This document shows positions 1 through 8,695 of a stretch of 64,000 nt of DNA, piece after piece. The position numbers and the translations under genes are program-made. The stretch's first letter is position 1, and each line of letters begins with the position of its first letter. The stretch is from JBBRNH01 sp038230415 (GTDB lineage Bacteria; Bacteroidota; Bacteroidia; Cytophagales; Spirosomataceae), in the NCBI GenBank assembly GCA_038230415.1, contig JBBRNH010000005.1, forward strand, positions 1-64,000, written 5' to 3'. Under the pieces are notes generated by a model. That model saw nothing but the letters and a program-made list of their open reading frames with translations. It had not been told where the DNA came from and searched no databases.

Positions 1-1
1 A

Positions 2-238
2 AAAGACGACGATACAAACGACATGAAAGCCGTTCGTGCCGAATACCGAACAACCGCTGATGAAGGCCGAAACCGCTGGCTTGCCCTGAACGACCGGGTT
101 TTCAAGGCAACGGGCAAGATGATGGAAAAATACAACGTAGTGGACGACACACTGACTACGGGCGGGGGCGAATACGAAAATCAGGACGGTTTCGGCTGGA
201 CAAACGGCGTGTATCTGGCTTTAGTGCATACGACATAA
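2..238 (+). CDS. Trehalase, C-terminal fragment (cut by window edge)
   Basis: The frame is open from the first bases of the window and stops at 238, so only the last ~78 residues are present. The visible segment carries the C-terminal signature of family GH37 alpha,alpha-trehalase: a GGGEYENQDGFGWTNG stretch followed by a hydrophobic V-x-L segment. By family knowledge the enzyme hydrolyses trehalose to two glucose molecules and is usually periplasmic. The signal peptide and the catalytic residues lie outside the window, so localisation cannot be judged. The next gene is convergent and a 50-nt-arm inverted repeat fills the gap between them. Confidence 0.85.
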   Translation, partial: KDDDTNDMKAVRAEYRTTADEGRNRWLALNDRVFKATGKMMEKYNVVDDTLTTGGGEYENQDGFGWTNGVYLALVHTT

Positions 239-241
239 TCG

Positions 242-360
242 CACCGGCGACCCGGACGGATGACGCAGATTTTCAGGATTTACACAGATTTTCTCTTGAA
301 TTGAAGTAAGAAATCTGTGTAAATCCTGAAAATCTGCGTTATCTGTCCGGGTCGCCGGTG
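242..360. repeat. Long inverted repeat (50-nt arms) of the ACGCAGATTT family
   Basis: Arms 242-291 and 311-360 are reverse complements at 48 of 50 positions around a 19-nt loop. The element fills the gap between the convergent trehalase and permease genes. Its inner part (ACGCAGATTT followed by GATTTACACAGATTT) recurs at 39075-39170 and 44314-44445. It could serve as a bidirectional terminator, but it has no T-tract. Confidence 0.9.
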
Positions 361-373
361 TGTTCTCTATCGT

Positions 374-1882
374 TTACGGCAACTTATTCAGATTACTGTT
401 CCGGCGGCTGTATGCGAAATAGACAATCACGCCGAGCGTACACCAGATCACAAACGAGATTTTGGTATCCGTCCGCAGGTTCCACATCAGGTACAGATTC
501 GCCACAATACCGAGCGTGGCAATCACGGGTAGGGCGGGTGCTTTGTAAGGGCGTTCGAGGTTGGGTTCGCGGACGCGCAGCAGCCACACGGCTCCGCAAA
601 TCATGGCAAACGCCAGCAGCGTTCCCGAACTGCACAATTCCGAAACCTTGTCAATCGGCGTTAAAGCCGCCACCGTTGAGACGATACCGCCGACCAGAAT
701 CGTGCTTTTCCAGGGCGTTTTAAACGTTGGGTGAATCGAGGCAAACAAGTTTTTTGGGAGCAACCCGTCTTTCGCCATGCCGAGAAAAATCCGGGTTTGG
801 CCGAGCATCATCACCAGCATCACCGACGTTAAACCCGCAATAGCCGCAATCGTAATCAAATACACGGCCCACGTAAGTCCCGGAATATCAGCAAACGCCT
901 GAGCAACGGGGGCTTTCAAATCGAGCGCGTCGTAGCGAACCATGCCCGTCAGCACGAGTGAGACCAGAACATACAGCACGGTGCAGATAATGAGCGAGGC
1001 AATAATGGCAAACGGCACATCTTTTTTGGGGTTGATAGCTTCGCCGGCCTGCGTCGAAACGGCATCAAAGCCGATGTAGGCAAAAAACACAATACCAGCC
1101 GCCGTCACGATTCCGTCGAAACCGTAGTGCGTTTGGTTGCTGGCATCTTTCACGGGTTCAGGGATAAACGGTGTCCAGTTGGCAACATCCACAAAAAACG
1201 ACCCGGCAATAATCACAAAAATCACCGTTGCGACCTTCAGAATCACGATGATGTTGTTGGTACTGGCTGCTTCTTTGATGCCTTTCACCAGTACGTAGGT
1301 CACGCACCATACGATCAGGAACGCGGGTAGATTCACCGCAAATGAAAAATCGGGGATGGCTTCGCCGGCAGCGCGGAGTTTTTCGGCCTTTTCCTGGGCC
1401 GTAATGGGATCGTTCATCAACCAGATGGGCGGGTCAATACCAACTAAATGGAGCAGTTTCTCAAAATAGCCCGACCAACTCACCGCCACCGTTGTGGCTC
1501 CCATCATATATTCTAAAATCAGGTTCCAGCCGATGAGCCAGGCAAAAATCTCGCCCACTGTGCCATAGGAGTACGCATACGCTGAGCCTTCGACGGGCAG
1601 AATCGAGGCAAATTCGGCATAACAAAGGGCGGCAAAGGCGCAGGCTGTCCCGGCAATCATAAAAGACAGGGCCAATGCCGGGCCAGCCCATTGATTGGCG
1701 GCAATACCCGTCAGCACAAATACGCCCCCGCCAATGACGGCCCCGATGCCGAGCGATGTGAGCGACCACCGCGTGAGAACCCGTTTGAGTTCACTTTTTT
1801 TCATGTCGGCTTCGTAAGCCGCCAACGGTTTTCTGCGCCAGATGCTGGTCGTATCAACCGATTTTTCTACTTGTGCTTCCAT
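374..1882 (-). CDS. APC-family amino acid permease
   Basis: A 502-residue polytopic protein with about twelve hydrophobic segments. Near the N-terminus is the APC-superfamily signature SLGIGAVIGGGVFVLTG, the unwound first helix that contacts substrate. Length and sequence fit the cationic amino acid transporter branch, which imports amino acids by cation symport or exchange across the inner membrane; the substrate cannot be read from sequence. I start at ATG 1882 (MEAQVEKS), because the upstream in-frame extension to 1990 encodes a Phe/Pro-rich stretch unlike the family and would run almost to the neighbouring gene. A weak -7-like TATCTTTC lies about 60 nt upstream on the minus strand. Confidence 0.9.
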   Translation of the reverse strand: MEAQVEKSVDTTSIWRRKPLAAYEADMKKSELKRVLTRWSLTSLGIGAVIGGGVFVLTGIAANQWAGPALALSFMIAGTACAFAALCYAEFASILPVEGSAYAYSYGTVGEIFAWLIGWNLILEYMMGATTVAVSWSGYFEKLLHLVGIDPPIWLMNDPITAQEKAEKLRAAGEAIPDFSFAVNLPAFLIVWCVTYVLVKGIKEAASTNNIIVILKVATVIFVIIAGSFFVDVANWTPFIPEPVKDASNQTHYGFDGIVTAAGIVFFAYIGFDAVSTQAGEAINPKKDVPFAIIASLIICTVLYVLVSLVLTGMVRYDALDLKAPVAQAFADIPGLTWAVYLITIAAIAGLTSVMLVMMLGQTRIFLGMAKDGLLPKNLFASIHPTFKTPWKSTILVGGIVSTVAALTPIDKVSELCSSGTLLAFAMICGAVWLLRVREPNLERPYKAPALPVIATLGIVANLYLMWNLRTDTKISFVIWCTLGVIVYFAYSRRNSNLNKLP

Positions 1883-1999
1883 GTAATTGAGGGAAAGAAT
1901 GTTAGGAAAAAACGTGATTTCAGGAAATAATATATGGCTAAAACGGCCCGAAAGATACAGAAATGTAGGTACGATTCCGAAAAACCACACCTCATAATC

Positions 2000-2521
2000 T
2001 TACCTCCCTTTGTTGTAGTGGGGCGGGCCTTTCTCAATCTGAAAGTCGCGGAGTTGGTCGAAGTTAATGGCGGCATATCCCTGACCTGCTATGAACAACA
2101 AAAGCGGCTGGTCGTCGGTGAAAATAACAAAATCCGTTTTGGCTAACGCATACAGCCCTAAATCAGTTAGACCAAATGCCTGAAACTGTGGCTTTTGGCC
2201 GGTGAGAACGGCTGCACTGGGGATATACACTTCGTCTAAAACCTCAATTTCGATACCAATCTGATGGAGCAACCGGCTAAAACGACCACTGCGCTTATCA
2301 ATCAGGTTTATGACTTCGGTGAGTACATTAGGCGTAACGGTAAGTTGCTTAAATGTGGCTACCCAACGGGCCAGGACAACAAAATCATCGGCATTGTAGC
2401 GGCTCAGACGTTCGGTATATTTGCCAATCATCGCTGGGTCATGCCGCCCCACAAAATACAAGAGCAGCAGGTTTGTGTCCAGAATAATTCCCTTGCGTTG
2501 ACGAATCTGGGTCAATGTCAT
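2000..2521 (-). CDS. PIN-domain protein (putative toxin-type RNase)
   Basis: A 173-residue protein with the layout of a PIN nuclease: Asp15 in ILDTNLLL, Glu69 in VLTEV, Asp120 in GLTDLGL and Asp136/137 in FTDDQPL. These are the acidic residues that bind Mg2+/Mn2+ in this family. PIN proteins are commonly VapC-like RNase toxins, but it is slightly longer than the usual ~130 residues. Its ATG overlaps the stop of an upstream 88-residue ORF by 4 nt (ATGA), which implies translational coupling. The partner does not resemble VapB, so calling this a toxin-antitoxin pair is inference. Confidence 0.8.
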   Translation of the reverse strand: MTLTQIRQRKGIILDTNLLLLYFVGRHDPAMIGKYTERLSRYNADDFVVLARWVATFKQLTVTPNVLTEVINLIDKRSGRFSRLLHQIGIEIEVLDEVYIPSAAVLTGQKPQFQAFGLTDLGLYALAKTDFVIFTDDQPLLLFIAGQGYAAINFDQLRDFQIEKGPPHYNKGR

Positions 2522-2784
2522 TTGAGTAACTCGGTAACGCCACCCGCAATCATAGCATCAATGTCTCCGTTGTCTTGTCGAATCCGCAACGTTTTCCATT
2601 TGCGCTGCGGAATCAAATCCCAGGGATTATCGAATCCTTTTGCCGGTAATTGAAAACTAAGCGTGACCAACCAATACGGGTGATTGGGATCAACAGCATA
2701 TTCTTCAATTTGTATATCCTGGGCAACATAAAAGTTTTCTACCGATTTACGGGCGAAATTGACAGCTTCCTGGAGCGTAATCAT
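2518..2784 (-). CDS. 88-residue protein coupled to the PIN-domain gene
   Basis: I do not recognise the family. The protein is small and soluble. It starts with an amphipathic helix (ITLQEAVNFARKSVENF), continues with a Trp-rich beta-like segment (YWLVTLSF, RKWKTLRI) and ends with a GDIDAMIAGG turn. No ribbon-helix-helix, AbrB or HTH fold typical of DNA-binding antitoxins is apparent. The stop overlaps the start of the PIN gene by 4 nt, so the two are certainly cotranslated. It may be a cognate partner or inhibitor of the PIN protein. Confidence 0.7.
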   Translation of the reverse strand: MITLQEAVNFARKSVENFYVAQDIQIEEYAVDPNHPYWLVTLSFQLPAKGFDNPWDLIPQRKWKTLRIRQDNGDIDAMIAGGVTELLK

Positions 2785-2793
2785 ACTGGTTAG

Positions 2794-2846
2794 AAAAAAA
2801 TTGGGTGATTAATCAAGTTGACATGACAACCCCAATAATCACCCAA
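2794..2846 (-). terminator. Rho-independent terminator after secDF
   Basis: Read on the minus strand, an 11-bp perfect stem (TTGGGTGATTA at 2846-2836, TAATCACCCAA at 2811-2801) is followed directly by a run of seven T. The loop is 24 nt. It lies just downstream of the secDF stop codon at 2857. Confidence 0.8.
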
Positions 2847-2856
2847 TCGTTTGTGT

Positions 2857-5800
2857 TTATTTGCCCTGCGTTGGCTTAATCAGCGGGGCTTTTTTCTCCC
2901 GTTTTTCTTTTTTGACTTCCTCGGCGGGCGCGTTCATAGCCGCGTTGTCGGTGAAATCAATTGGAACGGCTTCGTAGCCGGTTTTGGGTTTCTTGTCGGC
3001 TTCGGCCAGCAATTTGCCGGGTTTGTTCTGCTCGCGGGTGAGGGCATCAACCACAATCGGTGTTGCCACAAACAGCGATGAATACGTGCCGACAATTACG
3101 CCAATCAACATCGCAAACGAGAAGCCCCGGATGGTGGCCCCGCCGAAAATAAACAGGATAATCAGCACCAGCAGCGTCGAAAGGCCCGTTACGGCGGTTC
3201 GGCTCAGGGTACTGTTCAGCGCGTTGTTGATGATTGTGGCAATGCTTTCTTTCTGTTTTTTGGTTTCGCTCTCGGCAATGTACTCGCGTACCCGGTCAAA
3301 TACCACCACCGTATCGTTCATCGAGTAGCCCATGATGGTCAGCAAGGCTCCCACAAACGCCTGGTCAATGTCGAGCGAGAACGGCAGGAGTCCGTTGAAA
3401 ATCGAGAAAATAGCCAGGATAATCAGCACATCGTGGAGCAGGGCTACCACCGCGCCATAGCCAAAGGCGAGTTTCTTGAATCGAATCAGGATGTAGGTAA
3501 ACACCACCGCAATCGCCAGCAAAATTGACCAGAACGCCGACGCAATCAGGTCGTTGGCGATGGTTGGCCCCACCTTCTGCGAACTCTCGATCCGGCCCGG
3601 ATTTCCGGCTATTTTTGCCAGTCCCTTCATCACCGTTGCTTCAACTTTCTGGTCGGCATCGGCGGCAGTATTGTCAATATCATAACTCGTTGTGATCTTC
3701 ACCTGACTGGCGTTCACACCCGTACCGCCGTAAGTTTTCACTTCGGGAGCCGACCCCAGCACGCCTTCCAGCGCGGCCCGCACGTCGGTTGTTCCCACCG
3801 ATTTCTCGAATCGAACCACGTAAGACCGTCCGCCTTTAAAATCAACGCCTAAGCCAAAGCCTTTCCAAACAATCGAAACGATACCAAGCGCGATAATCGT
3901 GGACGAGATGATGTAGTACAACCGCCGACGCGACACGAAATCGAAGTTTGAATCTTTGAACAGATTGCGCGTCCAGGGGGCGAAGAAACTGAACGTCTGC
4001 CCGCGCTCAACGGCACTGTCGAGAATGACCCGCGTGATGAGGATGGCGGCAAACAACGACGTGAAAATCCCGATAACGAGCGTCACGGCGAAGCCCCGAA
4101 TCAGGCCCGTCCCAAACAGGAGCAGAATAAACCCGGTAAGCAACGTGGTGATGTTCGAGTCAAAAATGGACGAATACGCGTTTCGGAATCCGTCAGAAAT
4201 CGCCGTTTTGAGTGGCTTGCCGAGCAGTAATTCCTCTTTTATTCGCTCAAAAATCAACACGTTGGCATCTACCGACATACCAATCGTGAGTACAATACCG
4301 GCAATACCGGGCATGGTCAGCACCGTTCCCGGCACGGCGGCCATCACGCCCAGCAGGAAAAACATATTCACAAACAGGGCAACATCGGCAATCAAACCGG
4401 CGCGGCTGTAATAAAACACCACGAAGCCAAGCACGATGAGCAGGCCGATGATTGACGACCAGATACCGGCACTGATGGCTTCGGCACCGAGCGTTGACCC
4501 AACAACGCTTTCTTCGACGATGGTTGTTGGCGCGGGTAACTTACCGGCTTTCAGCACGTTAGCCATGTCTTTGGTGTCTTCAACGGTGAAGCTGCCCGTA
4601 ATGCTCGACCGGCCCCCGCGAATTTCGTTCTGCACGTTCGGGGCCGAATACACGAGGTTATCGAGCAGAATCGCTACCGGGCGACCAACGTTTGCCGCCG
4701 TGAGGTTGCCCCACTTCCGCGCACCTTCGGCGTTCATGTTCATGGTCACTTCGGGCTGGCCGCGTTCGTCGTAGTCATTGGCGGCATCGGTGATCACGTC
4801 GCCTTCGAGAGGAGCGGTGTTACCCGGCTTTTTCAGGAAATACAACGGCAGCACTTCTTTGTTGTCGGTGGTGGTAAAGCCTTTGCGATCCCAGGCAAAC
4901 ACAATGTCGGTCGGAAACTGCGCCCTGATTTCGGGGTTGTTCAGCACGTCGTTGGCGCGGGCGGTGTCTTTCAGATAAACACCGAGTTGGTCCTGCGAGA
5001 TTGGCACAAACAATTGCGTGAGAGCCGTGCTTTCGGCGGCTTTTTGGGCGGTGTCTTTGGCGGCAGAGCCACTGGCGGGTTTGCTGGCACCGGCCAATTG
5101 TGCGGCAAGGTCGCCCGCCTTCGCCGAACCCGATGCGGGGCTGGTTGAAGCCGTTGCGGTTGGTTTAGCGGTAGCTTTTTTGGCGGCTTCTTCGCGGAGC
5201 AGGAACGCGCCTACACCTTCGATAGCCGGAGAAATCTCGGCCAATTTATAGACTTCGGTAAATTCGAGTTTGGCCGCGCCGGTCAGCAGTTTCCGAATCC
5301 GGGCGGGGTTATCCACGCCGGGCAGCTCGATGAGTACGCGCCCCGTGCCGGGCAACCGCTGGATGTTGGCGTTTGACACCCCAAATTTGTCAACACGCGC
5401 CTGAATAATCTTGAACGCCCGGCCAATGGCTCCTTCTACTTCGTCGTTCAGCATCCGCTTCACTTCGGTGTCGGTTGATTGAAAGCTGAGTTTTCCCCGG
5501 TTCGCGCTCGTGGCAAACAGCGTGGCGAGTTTGGTATCGGGCGCAACGTCTTTCCAGGCGGTAGCAAACAAATCAACGAATTTGCCTTGCGATGACTTTT
5601 GTGCATCCTGCGCTTTTTTGATAGCTTCGTTAAACTTCGGGTCGCGGGTGTTGCCGGCCAGTCCGCGCAGAATATCGGCGGGCGTAACTTCCAGCACCAC
5701 GTGCATACCGCCCTGTAAATCAAGCCCTAAGCCGAGTTCACGCTCGGTAACTTCCTGCAAGGTGTTGCCTAAGTAAACGGGTTCTTTCCAGAGCGAATCA

Positions 5801-5964
5801 AGGTAACGTTGTTTTTTATTGAGGTCAACCTGCCCGGTTTTGGCGGTAGCAAAGTTGGTAGCGTCCTGCTTGATGTTGCGCGAGACGAACGTGAATGACA
5901 GGTAGTAGATGCACAAAGCGGCAACTACCCCCGTCAGAATCAGAATTGTGTTTCTGTTCTGCAT
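2857..5964 (-). CDS. secDF: Fused protein translocase subunit SecDF
   Basis: A 1035-residue fusion of SecD and SecF, the arrangement usual in Bacteroidota. The N-terminal helix (TILILTGVVAALCIYYLSF) is followed by the SecD signature GLDLQGGMHVVLEV, a large periplasmic domain with LIELPGVDNPARIRKLL, and the SecD membrane block (IGMSVDANVLIFERIKEEL). The SecF half begins near residue 680 and contains GLGVDFKGGRSYVVRFEKS and MGYSMNDTVVVFDRVRE. SecDF uses the proton gradient to pull preproteins through SecYEG. An Ala/Ser/Lys-rich low-complexity insert near residues 260-320 in the periplasmic part is unusual. A terminator follows the gene. Confidence 0.97.
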   Translation of the reverse strand: MQNRNTILILTGVVAALCIYYLSFTFVSRNIKQDATNFATAKTGQVDLNKKQRYLDSLWKEPVYLGNTLQEVTERELGLGLDLQGGMHVVLEVTPADILRGLAGNTRDPKFNEAIKKAQDAQKSSQGKFVDLFATAWKDVAPDTKLATLFATSANRGKLSFQSTDTEVKRMLNDEVEGAIGRAFKIIQARVDKFGVSNANIQRLPGTGRVLIELPGVDNPARIRKLLTGAAKLEFTEVYKLAEISPAIEGVGAFLLREEAAKKATAKPTATASTSPASGSAKAGDLAAQLAGASKPASGSAAKDTAQKAAESTALTQLFVPISQDQLGVYLKDTARANDVLNNPEIRAQFPTDIVFAWDRKGFTTTDNKEVLPLYFLKKPGNTAPLEGDVITDAANDYDERGQPEVTMNMNAEGARKWGNLTAANVGRPVAILLDNLVYSAPNVQNEIRGGRSSITGSFTVEDTKDMANVLKAGKLPAPTTIVEESVVGSTLGAEAISAGIWSSIIGLLIVLGFVVFYYSRAGLIADVALFVNMFFLLGVMAAVPGTVLTMPGIAGIVLTIGMSVDANVLIFERIKEELLLGKPLKTAISDGFRNAYSSIFDSNITTLLTGFILLLFGTGLIRGFAVTLVIGIFTSLFAAILITRVILDSAVERGQTFSFFAPWTRNLFKDSNFDFVSRRRLYYIISSTIIALGIVSIVWKGFGLGVDFKGGRSYVVRFEKSVGTTDVRAALEGVLGSAPEVKTYGGTGVNASQVKITTSYDIDNTAADADQKVEATVMKGLAKIAGNPGRIESSQKVGPTIANDLIASAFWSILLAIAVVFTYILIRFKKLAFGYGAVVALLHDVLIILAIFSIFNGLLPFSLDIDQAFVGALLTIMGYSMNDTVVVFDRVREYIAESETKKQKESIATIINNALNSTLSRTAVTGLSTLLVLIILFIFGGATIRGFSFAMLIGVIVGTYSSLFVATPIVVDALTREQNKPGKLLAEADKKPKTGYEAVPIDFTDNAAMNAPAEEVKKEKREKKAPLIKPTQGK

Positions 5965-6001
5965 TGGATTATTGAAAGATTGAAAATAAACTGATTGTGG
6001 G

Positions 6002-6074
6002 CGTAGAGACGCATAGTTGCGTCTGTTGCCGAGAAATGAGACGCAACTATGAGACGCAAAGATGCGTCTCTACG
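6002..6074. repeat. Palindromic repeat with GTAGAGACGCAT ends
   Basis: The outer arms CGTAGAGACGCAT (6002-6014) and its complement (6062-6074) are perfect, and an inner pair AGTTGCGTCT/AGACGCAACT continues the stem. The left arm in reverse complement is identical over 22 nt to 37808-37829, so this is a dispersed repeat. It lies between secDF and the next minus-strand gene. Confidence 0.85.
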
Positions 6075-6078
6075 TTTG

Positions 6079-6450
6079 TCAAGGCGCGTTAGGCGCGATG
6101 TAATGGCCGAAGACGTGCCGGAGATAAGAGAAAAAGTAATGCGGGAGGGTAAACTGGCGCAGAATGGCAACGGCCAGCAACAAGAACAACAGCACAACGG
6201 GCCGGGGAATCAGAAAAATAGACTGCCCAAAATCGAACGAGATGGCGGGCGTAACCACGGCATCCGTCGGGGCGGCATTGATCTGCGTTTCGGCGGGCGT
6301 TGACTTGGTTGGTGCCGTTTTCTTGGTTTTGGCGGGAGCTACCGGCGCAGTTGCGTGAGTCAGCGCGTGGCCTCCGGCTGCCAGAAACAGCAACACAGAC
6401 ACCAGTGATAAACTGACCCAACGGAACAAGATGACGCGCCTTTTTTTCAT
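6079..6450 (-). CDS. Small membrane protein of unknown function
   Basis: 123 residues and no family recognised. The N-terminus is a basic stretch (MKKRRVILFRW) plus a hydrophobic segment that looks like a signal peptide. Then comes a Lys/Thr/Pro-rich linker, and a second strong hydrophobic helix near residues 78-97 (RPVVLLFLLLAVAILRQF). The tail is aromatic and His-containing. The topology suggests a two-helix inner-membrane protein or an anchored exported peptide. It lies upstream of secDF on the same strand, separated by a palindrome, so cotranscription is possible but not evident. Confidence 0.6.
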   Translation of the reverse strand: MKKRRVILFRWVSLSLVSVLLFLAAGGHALTHATAPVAPAKTKKTAPTKSTPAETQINAAPTDAVVTPAISFDFGQSIFLIPRPVVLLFLLLAVAILRQFTLPHYFFSYLRHVFGHYIAPNAP

Positions 6451-6579
6451 GGAATTACCAAACGGACTACAAACTTCGTACCATTTTTAGCCGAAAGCAA
6501 GCAGGTGGCATCAATTATGCCGGGCTATGCTGCTGCCAGAAAAACCCGTTGTTCCCCAAAATCAAGTAGGTACGGCAGC

Positions 6580-6605
6580 AAAAAAGCCCGTCGTGAGCGG
6601 GCTTT
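6580..6605 (-). terminator. Terminator after the flavin reductase gene
   Basis: On the minus strand AAGCCCG-N7-CGGGCTT is followed by a run of T (six A on the + strand at 6580-6585). It sits about 60 nt beyond the stop of the gene ending at 6666. Confidence 0.75.
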
Positions 6606-6665
6606 CAAAGCATTAGACAGCTTGTTTTTGTTCCTGAAAACGATTCTTACAGGTTACTCTTTAGG

Positions 6666-7265
6666 TTAGCTGACGGCTTCGGCAACACTCACCAACCACC
6701 GCTGTGCCACGTTGAGGGTGTAGTCAACAAATGCTTTTGACGTTTTTTGATACACCTCGTGGCCGTTGAAAACGCCGTTTTCATCGAGGTTTTTATCCGT
6801 CTCGTGCGATTCGTACAGTTTGGGCGACACAATAGAGTAGCTGTTCGAGAAGCTAATCATCTTGTTCAGCACCAGCGTCAAATCTAACGCCGGTTGCCGC
6901 CCTCCGCGTCCGTTCGATACGCCGACCATTGCAAAAACACGGTCGGTGAACAGGTGTTTGTAAGCTGGCCCGCCGAGTTGATGAATCACGTTGGTAGCCT
7001 GGGGCGGAGCTTCCCAGTTGTATTCGGGGGCGACCCAAAAAATGAGTTCGGCGGCTTCCCAGGCTTCGGTCAGTTCGCGCTGAAAATCGGTCAGCGTGTC
7101 GGGCTTTACCGATCCCTGCCCAACCATCGGAATATCGTAGTTTTCAAAGTCAACAATCGTTACGGCTTCGTGGCCCAATTCGTTCAGGGTATGCTTCAGG
7201 TAGTTACTGAACCGGAGCGAGTTGCTTTTCTTCCGCGCAGAAGTCGAAAATATGGCAATATTCAT
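6666..7265 (-). CDS. NAD(P)H-dependent FMN reductase
   Basis: A 199-residue flavodoxin-like protein of the FMN_red family. The N-terminal strand MNIAIFSTSARKKSNSLRFS forms the FMN phosphate loop, and the loop PEYNWEAPPQATN matches the conserved PEYN-x-x-x-P isoalloxazine-binding segment. A GVSNGRGG loop follows. Relatives reduce FMN, quinones or azo compounds with NAD(P)H in the cytosol; the physiological substrate is not apparent. It is a single-gene unit with its own downstream terminator. Confidence 0.88.
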   Translation of the reverse strand: MNIAIFSTSARKKSNSLRFSNYLKHTLNELGHEAVTIVDFENYDIPMVGQGSVKPDTLTDFQRELTEAWEAAELIFWVAPEYNWEAPPQATNVIHQLGGPAYKHLFTDRVFAMVGVSNGRGGRQPALDLTLVLNKMISFSNSYSIVSPKLYESHETDKNLDENGVFNGHEVYQKTSKAFVDYTLNVAQRWLVSVAEAVS

Positions 7266-7328
7266 GGGATGATGATTCGTGTCTTTCTATCCTAACTACA
7301 CGTCAATGGCTTTGGTTTCGGTGGCGCG

Positions 7329-8072
7329 TTAGCGATGACCAAGCCGCAGAAACACCGGAAATTGCACGTCACGCTCGCCCGGCCCCCAGGCGTACTGTAG
7401 TTGCGAAGCAAACCCATCAACCGGGTCGCTACCATGATGTTGCCTGTATTTCTGGACACTCGACCAGGTGCGGAGGTAGTTCAAAAATCGTTCGGCATCC
7501 CATACCTGTCGAACCACGAAAGTAGTCCGCTTGGCATGAGCAAATGGAAAAGCCAAACTGGTGTACTCATCTTCAGTATGCTTCCGCTGCGGGTCCCAAA
7601 ATGGCCCGACTACTTCCTGATAAAAATACTGAACTAATGCATCAATCTCCGGCCCGACCTGATTCAGTCCGTATCCCCATTCGGCCACCACGCCCCCCGG
7701 TTTTAGCACCCGTCGCACTTCGGCGTTGAAGGCTAAAACGTTAAACCAATGCAACGCCTGACCAACCGTCACGAGGTCGAATGACGCATCGGCAAAGGGC
7801 GTTTTTTCGGCGGCAGAAACAGCGTAATGAATGTTTTGCCGTTGAACTGCCAGATCGAGTTGGGATTGACTGATGTCAGTAGCGTCAACGCGGACGAAGT
7901 GATTAGCGAGCGTACCCGCTACCTGTCCGTTGCCCGTAGCGCAGTCCCAGGCGGCATATCGGCTTGGGACATGAGCCAGCACAAAATCATAGAGTTCGGT
8001 TGGATACTCGATTCGATACCGGGCGTATAAAGCCGCATGGCCCGAAAAACGGTCGAGTGGTTTGATGGTCAT
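7329..8072 (-). CDS. Class I SAM-dependent methyltransferase
   Basis: 247 residues. Motif I is AAWDCATGNGQVA near residues 40-52, the acidic end of strand 2 is VDATDIS, and the post-motif segment is PFADASFDLVTVGQALHWF. The FDLV-x-x-x-x-ALHWF form is typical of the Methyltransf_11 group related to trans-aconitate and TAM-like methyltransferases. Cytosolic; the acceptor substrate is unknown. No neighbour suggests a pathway. Confidence 0.88.
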   Translation of the reverse strand: MTIKPLDRFSGHAALYARYRIEYPTELYDFVLAHVPSRYAAWDCATGNGQVAGTLANHFVRVDATDISQSQLDLAVQRQNIHYAVSAAEKTPFADASFDLVTVGQALHWFNVLAFNAEVRRVLKPGGVVAEWGYGLNQVGPEIDALVQYFYQEVVGPFWDPQRKHTEDEYTSLAFPFAHAKRTTFVVRQVWDAERFLNYLRTWSSVQKYRQHHGSDPVDGFASQLQYAWGPGERDVQFPVFLRLGHR

Positions 8073-8146
8073 ACAGTGGGAAATTAAACGATTGTCGCAA
8101 AAATCAGTCGAAGACGGGCGCGAGGCTGGAAAAAGGCGCGATAAAA

Positions 8147-8177
8147 TTGACTTATAGGCGGATGGCCCCTATTTTTG
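8147..8177 (+). promoter_or_regulatory. Bacteroidota-type promoter for the cytochrome c gene
   Basis: TTG at 8147-8149 and TATTTTTG at 8170-8177 are separated by 20 nt, matching TTG-N~19-TAnnTTTG. The predicted transcript starts about 40 nt before ATG 8226. Confidence 0.65.
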
Positions 8178-8225
8178 TCTGTTTCATTTTCTGTTTTCGA
8201 CACGCAAAATTACTAACCAAATCAA

Positions 8226-8627
8226 ATGAAAAACTCACGTAAACTCATGCTGGCGTTTGTTGCGCTGGTGGCCGTTTCTGTCAGCGTTCGGGCGCAGGAA
8301 ATCACGCCCCCCGCCGAAATCAACGCCCTGTTGCAGAAACACACTTGCTTGGCTTGCCACAAGGCCGGTGCGCGGTTGGTTGGCCCGGCTTATACCGAGG
8401 TTGCCAAGAAGAAATATACCAATGAGCAGATGGTTGAACTCATTTACGCGCCCAAGCCTGCCAATTGGCCCGGCTATCCGCCAATGGCGGCTGTAAAGAG
8501 CATCCCGAAAGAAGACGCGCTGAAAGTGGCCGACTGGATTAATTCATTGGCTGGCCCGGCCAAGAAAGGCGGACACGGCAAAAGTGGTCACGGAAAGGGT
8601 GGACATGGAAAGGGGAAAGCCGCTTAA
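8226..8627 (+). CDS. Small c-type cytochrome with a His/Gly/Lys-rich tail
   Basis: 133 residues with a Sec signal peptide (MKNSRKLMLAFVALVAVSVSV then RAQ). The haem-attachment motif CLACH follows (residues ~39-43), and a Met in YPPMAAVKSIP is the probable sixth ligand, as in cytochromes c551/c552. The last ~25 residues form a low-complexity GHGK repeat tail with four His, which is unusual for this family and could bind metal or an acidic partner. Presumably a periplasmic electron carrier. The gene has a clear promoter upstream, and a palindrome shared with the convergent rlmB end lies downstream. Confidence 0.9.
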   Translation: MKNSRKLMLAFVALVAVSVSVRAQEITPPAEINALLQKHTCLACHKAGARLVGPAYTEVAKKKYTNEQMVELIYAPKPANWPGYPPMAAVKSIPKEDALKVADWINSLAGPAKKGGHGKSGHGKGGHGKGKAA

Positions 8628-8633
8628 AAATTC

Positions 8634-8695
8634 AGTGAAGAGTGAAAAATGAAGAATATTTCTCTGAAACTATGCTTCACTTTTCACTCTTCACT
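8634..8695. repeat. Inverted repeat between convergent cytochrome and rlmB genes
   Basis: Arms 8634-8654 and 8675-8695 match at 20 of 21 positions. The right arm contains the rlmB stop codon (8691-8693). It probably acts as a shared bidirectional terminator. Confidence 0.85.

Noticed and set aside
374..1990. Longer permease start at 1990
   Set aside because: The extra 36 residues are unlike APC permeases and leave almost no room for a promoter before the PIN gene.
6089..6421. 110-residue ORF in another frame of the small membrane protein
   Set aside because: Arg/Cys-rich shadow with no signal or fold; the 123-residue frame has a signal peptide and membrane helix.
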